From: CAYVCG01 sp964449985
GTDB taxonomy: Bacteria; Bacillota; Clostridia; Lachnospirales; WRAX01
DNA: 64,000 nt
Direction: 5' to 3'
Assembly: GCA_964449985.1 (NCBI GenBank)
Contig: CAYVCG010000001.1
Coordinates: forward strand, 3,525 to 67,524
In this document: positions 36,836 through 45,946 of the stretch, in pieces
Numbering within the stretch: position 1 is the first letter of the stretch
How the letters are laid out: each line of letters opens with the position of its first letter
Program-made: the position numbers and the translations under genes
The notes under the pieces: model-generated
The model's database searches: none
Told to the model about the DNA's origin: nothing
Seen by the model: only the letters and a program-made list of their open reading frames with translations

Positions 36836-39183
36836 TTCTATTTAAAAAGGCTATACGCTCCATGTTGGAAAATAAACGGGCATATATCGCCTGTATTTAT
36901 TTGATATCGTTTGGTATTTTGTTTTATGTTGCTATGGGCGTTACGGTGTCTGGCCTAAAAACGTCTAGGGATGCATATTTTAAACAATATCGGATGGCCG
37001 ATGTATTTGCCACAGTTTCCGGCATTTCAAAATCGGAGGAACAAAAGCTCAGAAATATTGACGGTATTGAAGATGTATCGTTCAGGCATGTCGTTGATGC
37101 ACGCGTTATAATGCCAGATAACAGCAAAATAATAACGCTTCGCCTTATCTCTCTTGATGCTGCGGAGGAGAACCCAATAAACGGTGTTATAACCACCGGA
37201 AAAGGATTTTTCGCTGATAACGATATCTTGGTTGCGGAATCATTTTTGGAAGCCCACGGCCTTGGCATAGGCGATAGTATCGACATTATTATCAGCGGAA
37301 AGCAAATGACGTTTAATATATGCGGCGCTTCAAAAAGCCCGGAATATATCTATATTATAAAAGGCTCTAAAGAATTGTTGCCCGATTTGGCGACGTTTAA
37401 CACAGCATATCTCCAAGCCGATGCCATGGGAAATCTTTTGGAAAGCAAAAATGCTTATAACGATATAAGCTTTATTTTAAAAGATGGATACACATTTGAC
37501 GATGTTAAAACACAGCTGGAGGATGAACTAACTAAATTTGGGCTGACACAGCTAATAAAAAGGGATGATCAGCCCAGCACAGCTATGCTTAACACCGAAA
37601 TAGATTCGATAACAGCTCTGAGTGGAAGTTTGCCATATGCATTTGTAGCTATGGCTATTATTATTTTATATTTGATGCTAAAGCGCGTTATTGAGCAGGA
37701 TAGAACACAGATAGGAACATTAAAGGCTTTCGGGTTTTCGAACTGGAAGATAATACGCCATTACTTGTTTTATGGCTTTGTGACTGGGCTTATTGGCTCG
37801 ATAGTTGGAACGATTGCTGGTTATTTATTGTCCGGCATTATATCAGAGGCTATGAAGATGTTTTTCAATATGCCGATGATTACTAAAAGCGGAGACCTGC
37901 TTCTGCTGTTAAACGGCTTAGTTATAGGGATTGCCGGCGGAATAATCGGCGCATTTATGGGAGCTTTTAAAATTACTAGGCTTATACCATCAGAAGCCAT
38001 GCGCCCAGAAGCCCCAAAGGAAAGCAAACACGATGTATTAAGCTATATTCCCTTTATAAAGGTTATATTAAATTCTGGCGGGTCTATGGCGCTTAGAAAT
38101 ATTTTGAGAAATAAATTCCGTTCCATATTTATCGTTATTGGCATTGCTTTTTCCTTCGGCATACTGTCGTTTATCGGCTCTATCCCAAGTATGATAGACG
38201 ATATGCTCATAAACCAGTTTACAAAGGTTCAGCTTTATGATGTTAAAATAGCATATAAAACGCCTGTCCCTTATTCCACAGGCATTGAAGACGCATTTGC
38301 TATAAGCGGCGTTACTATGGCAGAGGGTTTGTTAGAAGTGCCTGCTGAGCTTAGTCGTAACAGCAGGAAGGAATTAATGGCAATAACAGGCATAACGCCT
38401 GACTCCAACCTATTTAAGATATATGACGATGAAAAAAGAGAAAATCTTTCTCTTGACAATACCGGGATTATCATTAGCAGTACACTAGCAAAAAACCTAC
38501 AGGCAGGAAAAGGCGATACAATCATCGTTCGTTCCCCCCTGCTAAAAGACGATGCAAAGCTTATAGTTTCCGATGTTGTTCAGCAAAGTCTCGGAAGCGG
38601 ATGTTATATGAGTTTGGATGCCTTGGCCAATTTGCTTAATATGCCTAGGGTTATAACGTCTGCAATCGTAAAGACAGATGATGTGGAGCATATAAAGGAT
38701 TATTTAAAAGAAGGCAAAAATATAGAGTTTATTGAGGATAGCAACGAAACAATAGATAATTATGCTGGTTTGCTGGGAATGGTTCAGTATATTTTCGTTA
38801 TGTATACGCTTGTCGGAGTTGTCATCGCCGTTGCAATAATTTATAACACGGCGACAATTTCCGTTTCCGAGCGCAAGCGTGAATTTGCAACGCTTAGGGT
38901 TTTGGGTATGCAGGTAAAGCAGGTTGGTGCTATATTATCGTTCGAATATTGGGTTTTGAGTATATTCGGCATAGCGTTGGGCATCCCATTTACCATTTTG
39001 CTAAAACAATCTATGGCTTCTATTATTGATTTACAAGCCTTTGCTTTTCCAACGTATACGACGGCATCTGCATATATGATAGCCACATTCGGCTGTATTG
39101 CTGCTGTTTTTATATCCAATCAGGTTTCTAATAGAAGGATTAAATCATTTGACATGGTGGAAGTCTTGAAAGAGAGGGAATAA
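36832..39183 (+). CDS. ABC transporter permease with two FtsX domains
   Basis: Large permease of the MacB/FtsX superfamily, about 783 residues. An N-terminal membrane helix is followed by an extracellular domain (about 45-255). A first FtsX domain (about 260-390) precedes a second helix near 430 and a second extracellular part (about 455-630). The second FtsX domain is at about 640-775. This duplicated layout is typical of Firmicute exporters linked to an HlyD-type adaptor. GTG at 36832 is preferred, 7 nt after AGGAGG, overlapping the ATPase stop; GTG at 36829 is an alternative. Confidence 0.9.
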   Translation: MILFKKAIRSMLENKRAYIACIYLISFGILFYVAMGVTVSGLKTSRDAYFKQYRMADVFATVSGISKSEEQKLRNIDGIEDVSFRHVVDARVIMPDNSKIITLRLISLDAAEENPINGVITTGKGFFADNDILVAESFLEAHGLGIGDSIDIIISGKQMTFNICGASKSPEYIYIIKGSKELLPDLATFNTAYLQADAMGNLLESKNAYNDISFILKDGYTFDDVKTQLEDELTKFGLTQLIKRDDQPSTAMLNTEIDSITALSGSLPYAFVAMAIIILYLMLKRVIEQDRTQIGTLKAFGFSNWKIIRHYLFYGFVTGLIGSIVGTIAGYLLSGIISEAMKMFFNMPMITKSGDLLLLLNGLVIGIAGGIIGAFMGAFKITRLIPSEAMRPEAPKESKHDVLSYIPFIKVILNSGGSMALRNILRNKFRSIFIVIGIAFSFGILSFIGSIPSMIDDMLINQFTKVQLYDVKIAYKTPVPYSTGIEDAFAISGVTMAEGLLEVPAELSRNSRKELMAITGITPDSNLFKIYDDEKRENLSLDNTGIIISSTLAKNLQAGKGDTIIVRSPLLKDDAKLIVSDVVQQSLGSGCYMSLDALANLLNMPRVITSAIVKTDDVEHIKDYLKEGKNIEFIEDSNETIDNYAGLLGMVQYIFVMYTLVGVVIAVAIIYNTATISVSERKREFATLRVLGMQVKQVGAILSFEYWVLSIFGIALGIPFTILLKQSMASIIDLQAFAFPTYTTASAYMIATFGCIAAVFISNQVSNRRIKSFDMVEVLKERE

Positions 39184-39186
39184 ATT

Positions 39187-40722
39187 ATGAAAAAAATAGT
39201 AAAGATTGTGTTGGCTATTATTGTTTTAATTGCTGTCGGTATTGGAGCTAAGTTTTATCTCGATATGCCTCTAGACGTTTTGACATACAAAATCGCTTCC
39301 TCAGAGGCTTCGGAATACTTTATTGAACAAGGCTATGTAAAATCAGACACCGAGACAGATGTCTTTTCCAACGTAAGCGGTCCTATTGTGTCATTAAACG
39401 TATCCGAAGGCGACGAGGTTTATGAAGGGCAAGTCATATGCATAGTCGATTCATCGGAATACAACTATTCTGTGGCTCAAGCCGAAAATAACAAAAACGG
39501 ATACATCGCCCAGCAAAAAAACCTTGATGTTGAGGATCAAAGGCGCAGAGCAGATTTGCAATCCAGCAAAAACAGCCTGCTAAACGAGTATAACAATATA
39601 GTTGCACAGGAAAAAGATTATCTCTTACAAGAAAGCACCGCTCTTGCAAAAGAACTGGATGTCGTGGCGAAGGAAAACGAAACATCCGCTTTGAAAGAAG
39701 AACAACTAAATCAGCAAATACGCCTGCAAAATATACTTATTCAGCAGAATGAAACGGAGCTAAAATCAGCCGAGGACGCCTTGAAAACATCAAAAATTTT
39801 GTATGATAATAACGTTATTCCAAAAAGCGAATATGACGACGCAGTTAAAGACGTGGAAACTAAACAAGCCAACCTTAACTCCAGCATACAGCAGCTGGAG
39901 GTTATTAAAGCTGGCTATTCCGAAACCTCGTCTCAGGTCTATACCCAAACCTATACCGAATACTACGACAGCATGAAGAAATCCATACAGTCAAAGATAG
40001 CTGATATAGATACTTCTCTTTCGAAAAACTATTCTTGGGCAATGAAAGAATATTATAACACATTGATTGATAACGAAGATACAAACGCAAAGCTTTTAAA
40101 CAAAAAGATAGAGGATTGTACAATAAAATCCCCCGTAAGCGGAAAGATATCAACCCTAAATATAAAGGACACCAATATCGTGACTACGCAACAGCCTATA
40201 GCTGTTATAACAACAGAAAAATCAACAGACATAGAGGTTTATATCTCAACAAGGAATTATAAAGATGTACAGCTTGGTGATTATGTTGAGATAACCCAAT
40301 CCCAGGCATCAGGGGATATTGTTTTTGATGGTGTGATAAAAGAAATAGACGAAAAAGCCATCTCTCAGCAATCCTCGCTAGGAATCGAGGATAGAAAGGT
40401 TAAAGTAACTATAAAACCGGCTGATGGCAATGAAGCGGCTTTATTCCCCGGTTTTGCTTTTGACGTAAAGTTTATAACATTTAAAGAGACAAATCAAATC
40501 ACAGTTCCAAAAACTGCCGTGTTTAAGTATACTGACGATTCATCCGCGCAGGATATGGTCTGGCTTGTGCAAGACGGAAAAGCTGTTATGCATGCTGTGA
40601 CAGTCGGGCGGGAACTTAGAACAGAGTATATCATCGAAAGCGGGCTCTCCACTGATGATATAATAATAAAGGATGCATCAGCAGAAGGAATCGGAAACAG
40701 AGTAAAAATAAAGACGGAATAA
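39187..40722 (+). CDS. HlyD/MacA-family membrane fusion (adaptor) protein
   Basis: Adaptor that works with the upstream ABC transporter. The 511 residues have an N-terminal signal/anchor helix (about 5-24) and a first lipoyl half (VSGPIVSLNVSEGDEVYEGQ, about 60-80). A long helical hairpin (about 100-300) is followed by the second lipoyl half (CTIKSPVSGKISTLN) and a beta-barrel C-terminus. The hairpin is unusually long and coiled-coil rich for a Gram-positive adaptor. It starts 3 bp after the permease stop, so the three genes form one unit. Confidence 0.92.
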   Translation: MKKIVKIVLAIIVLIAVGIGAKFYLDMPLDVLTYKIASSEASEYFIEQGYVKSDTETDVFSNVSGPIVSLNVSEGDEVYEGQVICIVDSSEYNYSVAQAENNKNGYIAQQKNLDVEDQRRRADLQSSKNSLLNEYNNIVAQEKDYLLQESTALAKELDVVAKENETSALKEEQLNQQIRLQNILIQQNETELKSAEDALKTSKILYDNNVIPKSEYDDAVKDVETKQANLNSSIQQLEVIKAGYSETSSQVYTQTYTEYYDSMKKSIQSKIADIDTSLSKNYSWAMKEYYNTLIDNEDTNAKLLNKKIEDCTIKSPVSGKISTLNIKDTNIVTTQQPIAVITTEKSTDIEVYISTRNYKDVQLGDYVEITQSQASGDIVFDGVIKEIDEKAISQQSSLGIEDRKVKVTIKPADGNEAALFPGFAFDVKFITFKETNQITVPKTAVFKYTDDSSAQDMVWLVQDGKAVMHAVTVGRELRTEYIIESGLSTDDIIIKDASAEGIGNRVKIKTE

Positions 40723-40749
40723 AATAAGACGGAGTAAAAGGTGATAAAC

Positions 40750-41805
40750 ATGCCTGTAATACGGCACAAAACGAGGCAAGTAAACATTGGTGGCATTGCT
40801 ATAGGCGGGGATAATCCCATAGCCATCCAATCCATGACCAATACGGACACAAAAGATGCAGCAAAAACTATTGCGCAAATAAACGAGCTCACAAAAAAAG
40901 GCTGCGAAATCATCCGAGTTGCAGTTCCCGATGCAGCATCTGCAAATGCAATATCCGAAATCAAAAACCATATAACAATACCGCTTGTTGCAGATATACA
41001 TTTTGATTATAAGTTAGCAATAATGTCTATAGAAAACGGTGTCGATAAACTGCGTATAAACCCAGGCAATATAGGAGATGAAGAAAAAGTTCGTTCCGTC
41101 GTTTCTGCAGCATCGGAACGAGGTATACCAATAAGAATCGGTGTTAATTCCGGCTCTTTGGAGAAGGATATATTAAACAAATACGGTGGCGTAACAGCGC
41201 AGGCGCTTTTTGAAAGCGCAATGAGCCATGTTCGTATTTTAGAATCTCTGAATTTTGATAATATAGTTATTTCGATAAAAGCATCTGATGTTTGCCTTTC
41301 ACTTGATGCATATAGCCTTTTGGCCGAAAGCACGGATTATCCTTTGCATATCGGCATAACCGAATCAGGCACGGAATATTCAGGTTCTATAAAATCCGCT
41401 GTTGGCATAGGCGCTATGCTCTCCCAAGGTATTGGAGACACAATAAGGGTTTCATTAACCTCTGATCCGATAAACGAAATAACATGCGCCAAAACCATAT
41501 TGCAGGCAATGAACCTGAGAAGCTTTGGCCCACAGCTTATCTCCTGCCCAACCTGCGGCAGAACGGAAATAGACCTTATAGCAATTGCACGCAAGGTTGA
41601 ATCAGCTTTGGAGCATATTGACAAGCCAATAAAGGTTGCTGTTATGGGATGTGCAGTAAACGGTCCCGGAGAAGCAAGAGAAGCCGATATAGGGATTGCT
41701 GGTGGCAGAGGCGTTGGCATACTTTTTAAAAAAGGCCAGATAATAAAAAAAGTTCCTGAAGCGGAGCTTTTTGAAGCCTTTATGAATGAAATAAATAATC
41801 TTTAA
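40750..41805 (+). CDS. ispG: 4-hydroxy-3-methylbut-2-enyl diphosphate synthase (IspG/GcpE)
   Basis: [4Fe-4S] enzyme of the MEP isoprenoid pathway converting MEcPP to HMBPP. The ~351 residues include [20 protein letters not shown], the TIM-barrel motifs [11 protein letters not shown] and [10 protein letters not shown], and cluster cysteines in [11 protein letters not shown] and [14 protein letters not shown] at 40750 has AAGGTG 6 nt upstream; GTG at 40741 is an alternative. Its position 3' of an ABC exporter is not the usual one beside dxr and rseP. Confidence 0.95.
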   Translation: MPVIRHKTRQVNIGGIAIGGDNPIAIQSMTNTDTKDAAKTIAQINELTKKGCEIIRVAVPDAASANAISEIKNHITIPLVADIHFDYKLAIMSIENGVDKLRINPGNIGDEEKVRSVVSAASERGIPIRIGVNSGSLEKDILNKYGGVTAQALFESAMSHVRILESLNFDNIVISIKASDVCLSLDAYSLLAESTDYPLHIGITESGTEYSGSIKSAVGIGAMLSQGIGDTIRVSLTSDPINEITCAKTILQAMNLRSFGPQLISCPTCGRTEIDLIAIARKVESALEHIDKPIKVAVMGCAVNGPGEAREADIGIAGGRGVGILFKKGQIIKKVPEAELFEAFMNEINNL

Positions 41806-41835
41806 ACTAAGTAGTTTTTAAGACATGGTGAAAAT

Positions 41836-42276
41836 ATGGAAAATATAAATGACAAAAATAAATATAAAGATTTAGTTATGCAAGCTCTAAAGGCTAAAGA
41901 GCGCTCATATTCGCCATATTCCCAATTCAAAGTGGGGGCGGCGCTTATGAGCTCAGCCGGAAAGGTTTACACCGGAGCGAACATAGAATCAGCCGCATAT
42001 TCTCCAACAAACTGCGCAGAGCGCACTGCTTTTTTTAAAGCTGTCTTTGATGGTGAGCGAAGCTTTGAAGCTATTGCCGTTTGTGGAAGCGGAAATGATT
42101 ATTGCCATCCTTGCGGCGTCTGCCTTCAAGTCATGATGGAGTTTTGCAATCCCAATAGATTCTTTGTTATTGTTATAAAGGATGCGGATCACTATAACGT
42201 TTACACTCTCAAACAATTGCTGCCGCACGGGTTTGGCCCAGCTGATCTCGGCGCAAATAAAAAGGGCGATATTTAG
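41836..42276 (+). CDS. cdd: Cytidine deaminase
   Basis: Zinc enzyme deaminating cytidine and deoxycytidine to uridine forms. The 146 residues have the substrate segment YSPYSQFKVGAAL, the catalytic TNCAERTAFF (zinc Cys and catalytic Glu) and CHPCGVCLQVM (two zinc Cys). The length is that of the homotetrameric form. Its stop codon lies inside the left copy of a duplicated terminator that flanks repeat copy c. Confidence 0.95.
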   Translation: MENINDKNKYKDLVMQALKAKERSYSPYSQFKVGAALMSSAGKVYTGANIESAAYSPTNCAERTAFFKAVFDGERSFEAIAVCGSGNDYCHPCGVCLQVMMEFCNPNRFFVIVIKDADHYNVYTLKQLLPHGFGPADLGANKKGDI

Positions 42277-42287
42277 CCATCGCCCTT
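42261..42287. terminator. Left copy of duplicated cdd terminator
   Basis: AAAGGGCGA pairs with TCGCCCTT. The loop contains the cdd stop codon. It is a near-identical direct duplicate (25 of 27 bases) of 42416-42442, with repeat copy c in between. Confidence 0.75.
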
Positions 42288-42415
42288 ATGCTGTCGACAA
42301 TTCATCGAACAATACGGACGCGCAATGCGCGCCCCTACAGAAATTCCGGTTTTATGCCGTTTGCAAGGGCACCCATTGGCCGTCCTTTAGAAATTTAGTA
42401 TTTGTCGACATCGTG
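42288..42415 (+). repeat. Dispersed MITE-like repeat, copy c
   Basis: A 128-bp element bounded by TGTCGACAA near the left end and TTTGTCGACA near the right, i.e. short terminal inverted repeats. Inside are the palindrome GGACGCGCAATGCGCGCC, the block CCCTACAGAAATTCCGG, a second palindromic arm around CCCATTGGCCGTCC, and TTTAGAAATTTAGTATTTG. The whole element sits between two copies of the cdd terminator. Confidence 0.8.
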
Positions 42416-42446
42416 AAAGGGCGACATTTAACCATCGCCCTTTTTC
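42416..42446. terminator. Right copy of duplicated cdd terminator
   Basis: AAAGGGCGA pairs with TCGCCCTTT, followed by TTTTTC. It is convergent between cdd and the small membrane-protein gene and probably acts on both strands. Confidence 0.85.
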
Positions 42447-42455
42447 TATTTGCAA

Positions 42456-42656
42456 TTAATTTCTTCTATCGCTATAATCAATAAATTCCTTATCTTTTGG
42501 CGTATCTTTCGGTCTTTCATCCGTTAATGGGTAACCGTGTTTTATTCTCTGCATTCTCTCCAGATGAGTAAAAGCCATCTTTACGACCATAAGCACAAAA
42601 GAAAAAACTATACCCACTATTATAATAGCTGTTGCTGCCTCAAAAAAATCCATCAT
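42456..42656 (-). CDS. Small single-pass membrane protein, unknown
   Basis: A 67-residue protein with one N-terminal membrane helix (about 6-29, FFEAATAIIIVGIVFSFVLM) and a charged cytosolic tail rich in Lys, Asp and Arg. No family is recognised. The ATG at 42656 has AAGGGG 7 nt upstream. It lies downstream of dpaAB with a 74-bp gap and may be read with them. A sporulation-related membrane role is possible but unproven. Confidence 0.7.
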   Translation of the reverse strand: MMDFFEAATAIIIVGIVFSFVLMVVKMAFTHLERMQRIKHGYPLTDERPKDTPKDKEFIDYSDRRN

Positions 42657-42730
42657 ATACAAACCCCTTCATTCGTTATTTTATAAATAAATATACGGAG
42701 GTTTTTTTATATAGTCTTATTGTTTAGGAT

Positions 42731-43312
42731 CTATTTGCATAAAAGAGGCTGAAGCTGTTTTCCTTCCAAAGCTGCAATAACAGTATCAACCGTCAAAGAC
42801 TGTTTCGCCATAAGTGATTTACTTTTATTGATTGGGTCATCTTGGTAAAACGGTATGAAGTATATGTTTTTCATATTTAAGAGCGAGCCTATGTTCTTTG
42901 CATTTCCGCCTAATCCATCGTTTGTTGATATACCCAAAATAACTGGGCGTTCATTGCGCAAATGCGCTTTTACAGCCATTGTTACAGATGTATCTGTGAT
43001 AGAATTCGCCAGTTTCGCGATTGTATTGCCTGTGCATGGTAAAACTACTATTACATCAAGAATAGCTTTGGGGCCTATTGGTTCTGTATCTGTTATCGTC
43101 TCTAAAACGTCATTACCGGTTTTTTGCTTCAACAAGAGCTTGAGCTCATCAGCCTTCGTAAATCTTGTATCAAGTGCTGCCACAGCAGCCGAAACAATGG
43201 GAATAACGTTTGCGCCTTCATCCTGGAGTGCTTCTATCTCTTTGACAACATTATTAATAGTGCAAAAAGAGCCCGTAAGTGCAAATCCAATGTTTAAACC
43301 TTTCAGTCTCAT
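42731..43312 (-). CDS. dpaB: Dipicolinate synthase subunit B
   Basis: Flavoprotein-like subunit of dipicolinate synthase (SpoVFB), which makes the spore-core chelator DPA in the mother cell. The 193 residues show LNIGFALTGSFCTINNVV (flavoprotein fold start), VVLPCTGNTIAKLANSITD and the conserved NIYFIPFYQDDP near the end. It directly follows dpaA (2 bp). Confidence 0.95.
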   Translation of the reverse strand: MRLKGLNIGFALTGSFCTINNVVKEIEALQDEGANVIPIVSAAVAALDTRFTKADELKLLLKQKTGNDVLETITDTEPIGPKAILDVIVVLPCTGNTIAKLANSITDTSVTMAVKAHLRNERPVILGISTNDGLGGNAKNIGSLLNMKNIYFIPFYQDDPINKSKSLMAKQSLTVDTVIAALEGKQLQPLLCK

Positions 43313-43314
43313 AG

Positions 43315-44193
43315 TTATTCCACCATTTCATTTAATATATTATATACGGTTTCTTTTATATAGCTGGCTGCGGTTATAGGCGCGACCTTCCCCGGCAATG
43401 ATGGTGCATAGGTTATCGTTAATCCTTCTTTTTTAGCTTCCTCTGCATCTATGCCAAAAGGCTTTGATGCTAGTTCTATAATTACGCAGTTTTTGTTTAT
43501 AAGCTTTAGGTTGGTTTTGTCCAGAATAATGCTTGGAACAGTGTTAAAAATGACATCCATTTTACCTAGATTATCATTAAGAGTATCGTATGTGAGATCA
43601 TTGTATCCATAGCCACGGATTAAAGATACATCGGAATGTTTCCTAGCAACAGCATAAACGTTTGCCCCTATACCAGAAAGCATTTTTGTGAGGAATTTGC
43701 CGACGCGCCCGAAACCAATAACCAATGCGTTGCTTGCATGAAGAGTTGTTTTCATTTTTTCAAAAGCTATTTGGATTGCGCCTTCGGCAGTTGGAATGGC
43801 GTTTTGTATCGCCATTTCATCCCTTTCCAAAATGTCAAACACCTTAATGCCTCGATCATTTGCCAGTTTAATTATGTCTTCACTTATGCGGCCTGCGATA
43901 AATACCTGGTCTTCCTTCATGGCTTCAAACAACTCATTTATGGAAACAAACTTTTCGTTAAACGGCATGTTAAGATTATTCCCGTTGCTACAGCAAGGCG
44001 TGGGCCCGATAACTATATCGGTGTTTAACAGCGCCCTTGACAAAACTTTTGTGTTTCTTATAGCAACGCCATGATAATTTTTGTATTCAGAGAATCCAAA
44101 GGCTTTAACCTTGTTGCCTTCATTTTTCAATATATTGTATAAATAAAGGTTTCTCAAGTCACCGCCAATTATCAAAAAATTGGATGCCTTCAT
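43315..44193 (-). CDS. dpaA: Dipicolinate synthase subunit A
   Basis: NAD(P)-dependent dehydrogenase subunit (SpoVFA) that, with DpaB, converts dihydrodipicolinate to dipicolinic acid. The 292 residues have a first Rossmann-like segment FLIIGGDLRNLYL and the dinucleotide fold ALVIGFGRVGKFLTKML (about 153-169), followed by IIELASKPFG and YAPSLPGKVAP. A sigma-K-like promoter lies 37 bp upstream, consistent with late mother-cell expression. Confidence 0.95.
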   Translation of the reverse strand: MKASNFLIIGGDLRNLYLYNILKNEGNKVKAFGFSEYKNYHGVAIRNTKVLSRALLNTDIVIGPTPCCSNGNNLNMPFNEKFVSINELFEAMKEDQVFIAGRISEDIIKLANDRGIKVFDILERDEMAIQNAIPTAEGAIQIAFEKMKTTLHASNALVIGFGRVGKFLTKMLSGIGANVYAVARKHSDVSLIRGYGYNDLTYDTLNDNLGKMDVIFNTVPSIILDKTNLKLINKNCVIIELASKPFGIDAEEAKKEGLTITYAPSLPGKVAPITAASYIKETVYNILNEMVE

Positions 44194-44229
44194 TTACTAT
44201 CACCCCTAGAAAAAATCACCTTTTATTGA

Positions 44230-44257
44230 TATAATATGTTTGAAACGACTGTGCGTG
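44230..44257 (-). promoter_or_regulatory. Sigma-K-like promoter of dpaAB
   Basis: On the minus strand CATATTATA (44230-44238) fits the sigma-K -10 consensus CATANNNTA. An AC lies 16 bp upstream (44255-44256), as in sigma-K -35 regions. dpaAB is a known sigma-K target in spore formers. Confidence 0.65.
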
Positions 44258-44343
44258 ATTGAATTATTATCACGGACAAACTCTGTTTGAAAACAATATT
44301 ATTCTATATGTTATGCAAAAGCTGGATATAAGGAGATACTTTA

Positions 44344-45081
44344 ATGCGGAAAGAATTTTCAAGAACACAAATGATTTTGGGAGAGGAAGCAATGGAACGG
44401 CTATATGGGGCGCATGTGGCTGTTTTTGGCGTCGGTGGTGTCGGGTCATATGTTGTCGAGGCGTTGGTGAGAGCGGGGATTGGAAAACTAACTATAGTTG
44501 ATAGCGATGTAGTTAATATAACAAACATAAACCGACAGCTTATCGCAACAATGAAAACTATCGGCGAAAAAAAGGTCGATGTCATGAAAAACAGGATTTT
44601 GGACATAAATCCAAGCGCAGAGGTAAATGCATATTCGATATTTTTCACCGCAGAAACATGCGGTTCTATAGATTTTTCAGAATTCGATTATGTGGTTGAC
44701 GCTATAGACACCGTAACGTCAAAACTCCTTTTGGTAGAATGCGCAAGGCGCTTTAACACCCCCATTATAAGCTCCATGGGAACAGGGAACAAGCTAGACC
44801 CAACGAGGCTTGAAGTTGTCGATATCTATAAGACATCTGTCTGCCCTCTTGCCAAGGTCATGAGAACAGAGCTTAGAAAGCGCGGGATTAATTCGCTTAC
44901 TGTGCTTTACTCTAAAGAACAGCCGATAAAGCCCGTTGGCTTTAAAGACAGCGATGACTCTGATTTGCAGACGACTGTTGGTTCTAGGCATATTCCCGGA
45001 AGCATATCATTTGTTCCGTCTTCTGCAGGGCTCATTATCGCATCGGTGGTAATACGGGATTTGGTCGGCATTTTAAAATAA
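44344..45081 (+). CDS. tcdA: tRNA threonylcarbamoyladenosine dehydratase TcdA
   Basis: E1-like enzyme that cyclises t6A37 of ANN-decoding tRNAs to ct6A using ATP. The 245 residues contain FSRTQMILGEEAMERL, the nucleotide-binding GVGGVGSYVVEAL (about 30-42), DSDVVNITNINRQ and DAIDTVTSK. The segment TGNKLDPTRLEVVDIYKT is also typical. A terminator shared with the convergent CMD gene follows. Confidence 0.94.
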   Translation: MRKEFSRTQMILGEEAMERLYGAHVAVFGVGGVGSYVVEALVRAGIGKLTIVDSDVVNITNINRQLIATMKTIGEKKVDVMKNRILDINPSAEVNAYSIFFTAETCGSIDFSEFDYVVDAIDTVTSKLLLVECARRFNTPIISSMGTGNKLDPTRLEVVDIYKTSVCPLAKVMRTELRKRGINSLTVLYSKEQPIKPVGFKDSDDSDLQTTVGSRHIPGSISFVPSSAGLIIASVVIRDLVGILK

Positions 45082-45090
45082 GCAGGCATA

Positions 45091-45132
45091 AAAAAGAGCC
45101 ATGGAAAAGATTTATTTATTCCGTGGCTTTTG
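45091..45132. terminator. Bidirectional terminator between tcdA and the CMD gene
   Basis: AAAAGAGCCATGGAA pairs imperfectly with TTCCGTGGCTTTT around an AT-rich loop, with A/T tracts on both sides. Confidence 0.75.
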
Positions 45133-45166
45133 CTTTCTAAATGTTTATTTTACAGCAACTGCTCAT

Positions 45167-45523
45167 TTAAACATTGCTCTTTTTTAATATATTCATAGCG
45201 TTAATAGCGGTAGGAAATCCTGCATATGGCACAGTTTGTATAATGATTTCCTCGATTTCTTGTTTGGTCAAGCCTACATTAAGTCCGGCATGAATATGCA
45301 CATCCAATTGCGGCTCACGCCCACCTAAGCAAGTTAGCATTGCTATTGTGGCGATTTCTCTATCCCTAAGAGATAAAGCTTCTCTGCTATAAATATCTCC
45401 AAATGCGAACTCAACTATATATCGTCCTAAATCCCCCAGGCTTTCAATAATCTCCACCCCTGTATTTCCATCAACTTCAAATAGCTTTTTTAGCCCTTTT
45501 TCAAAACGGCTGTTATCGCTCAT
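45167..45523 (-). CDS. Carboxymuconolactone decarboxylase family protein (YraC-like)
   Basis: Small CMD/AhpD-fold protein of 118 residues. It has REIATIAMLTCLGGREPQLDVHIHAGLNVGLTKQEI (cited in part for its Cys, Glu and His residues) and TVPYAGFPTAINAM. It lacks the CxxC redox pair of AhpD, so it is closer to the gamma-CMD group. It overlaps the MerR gene by 11 bases. In B. subtilis a similar adhR-yraC pair occurs, which suggests a role in aldehyde or electrophile stress here too. Confidence 0.88.
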   Translation of the reverse strand: MSDNSRFEKGLKKLFEVDGNTGVEIIESLGDLGRYIVEFAFGDIYSREALSLRDREIATIAMLTCLGGREPQLDVHIHAGLNVGLTKQEIEEIIIQTVPYAGFPTAINAMNILKKSNV

Positions 45524-45893
45524 TATTAATCTCCTCCATTTTATTATATATATTTATTTTATCCTCCAACAAACGAACATCGTTTTTAAGGCTATCCATT
45601 TTTTGAAGCACGAACCGTTTATGTTGCTCTAAAATCTGTATTCTATCTTTAATTGTGCTATCACCTTGCGCTCTTAACACAGCATATCGTTTCATCTGCG
45701 CGATAGGCATCCCCATCTCTTTGAGCTTCCCCAAAAATTGTATCCATTCGATTTCTTTCTCACTAAACCGCCGAACGCCATTAGCATCCCGGTCTATATT
45801 ATTAATTAAGCCCTCACTTTCGTAATAACGGATATTTGATGGAGACAGCCCTGTAAGCTTTGATACATCTTTTATAGAAAAGTACTTATCCAT
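45513..45893 (-). CDS. MerR-family regulator, AdhR/NmlR-like
   Basis: Transcription regulator of 126 residues. The N-terminal winged HTH (FSIKDVSKLTGLSPSNIRYYESEGLI, cited in part) is followed by a long dimerisation coiled coil (about 80-120) with no metal-binding cysteines. The promoter has the 19-bp spacer and internal dyad diagnostic of MerR control. The dyad CTTAAAG-N3-CTTTAAG resembles the AdhR operator, and the CMD gene it overlaps matches yraC next to adhR. The ATG lies 6 nt after the -10 box, so the mRNA may have no leader. Confidence 0.9.
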   Translation of the reverse strand: MDKYFSIKDVSKLTGLSPSNIRYYESEGLINNIDRDANGVRRFSEKEIEWIQFLGKLKEMGMPIAQMKRYAVLRAQGDSTIKDRIQILEQHKRFVLQKMDSLKNDVRLLEDKINIYNKMEEINNER

Positions 45894-45899
45894 GAATGC

Positions 45900-45930
45900 A
45901 GTATACCACCTTAAAGTTACTTTAAGTCAA
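45900..45930 (-). promoter_or_regulatory. MerR-type promoter with 19-bp spacer and operator dyad
   Basis: On the minus strand TTGACT (45925-45930) and TATACT (45900-45905) are 19 bp apart. The spacer is mostly filled by the perfect inverted repeat CTTAAAGT/ACTTTAAG around one central base (45910-45926). This is the classic MerR activator geometry. Confidence 0.85.
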
Positions 45931-45946
45931 CAGTTTTTCAATAAAA

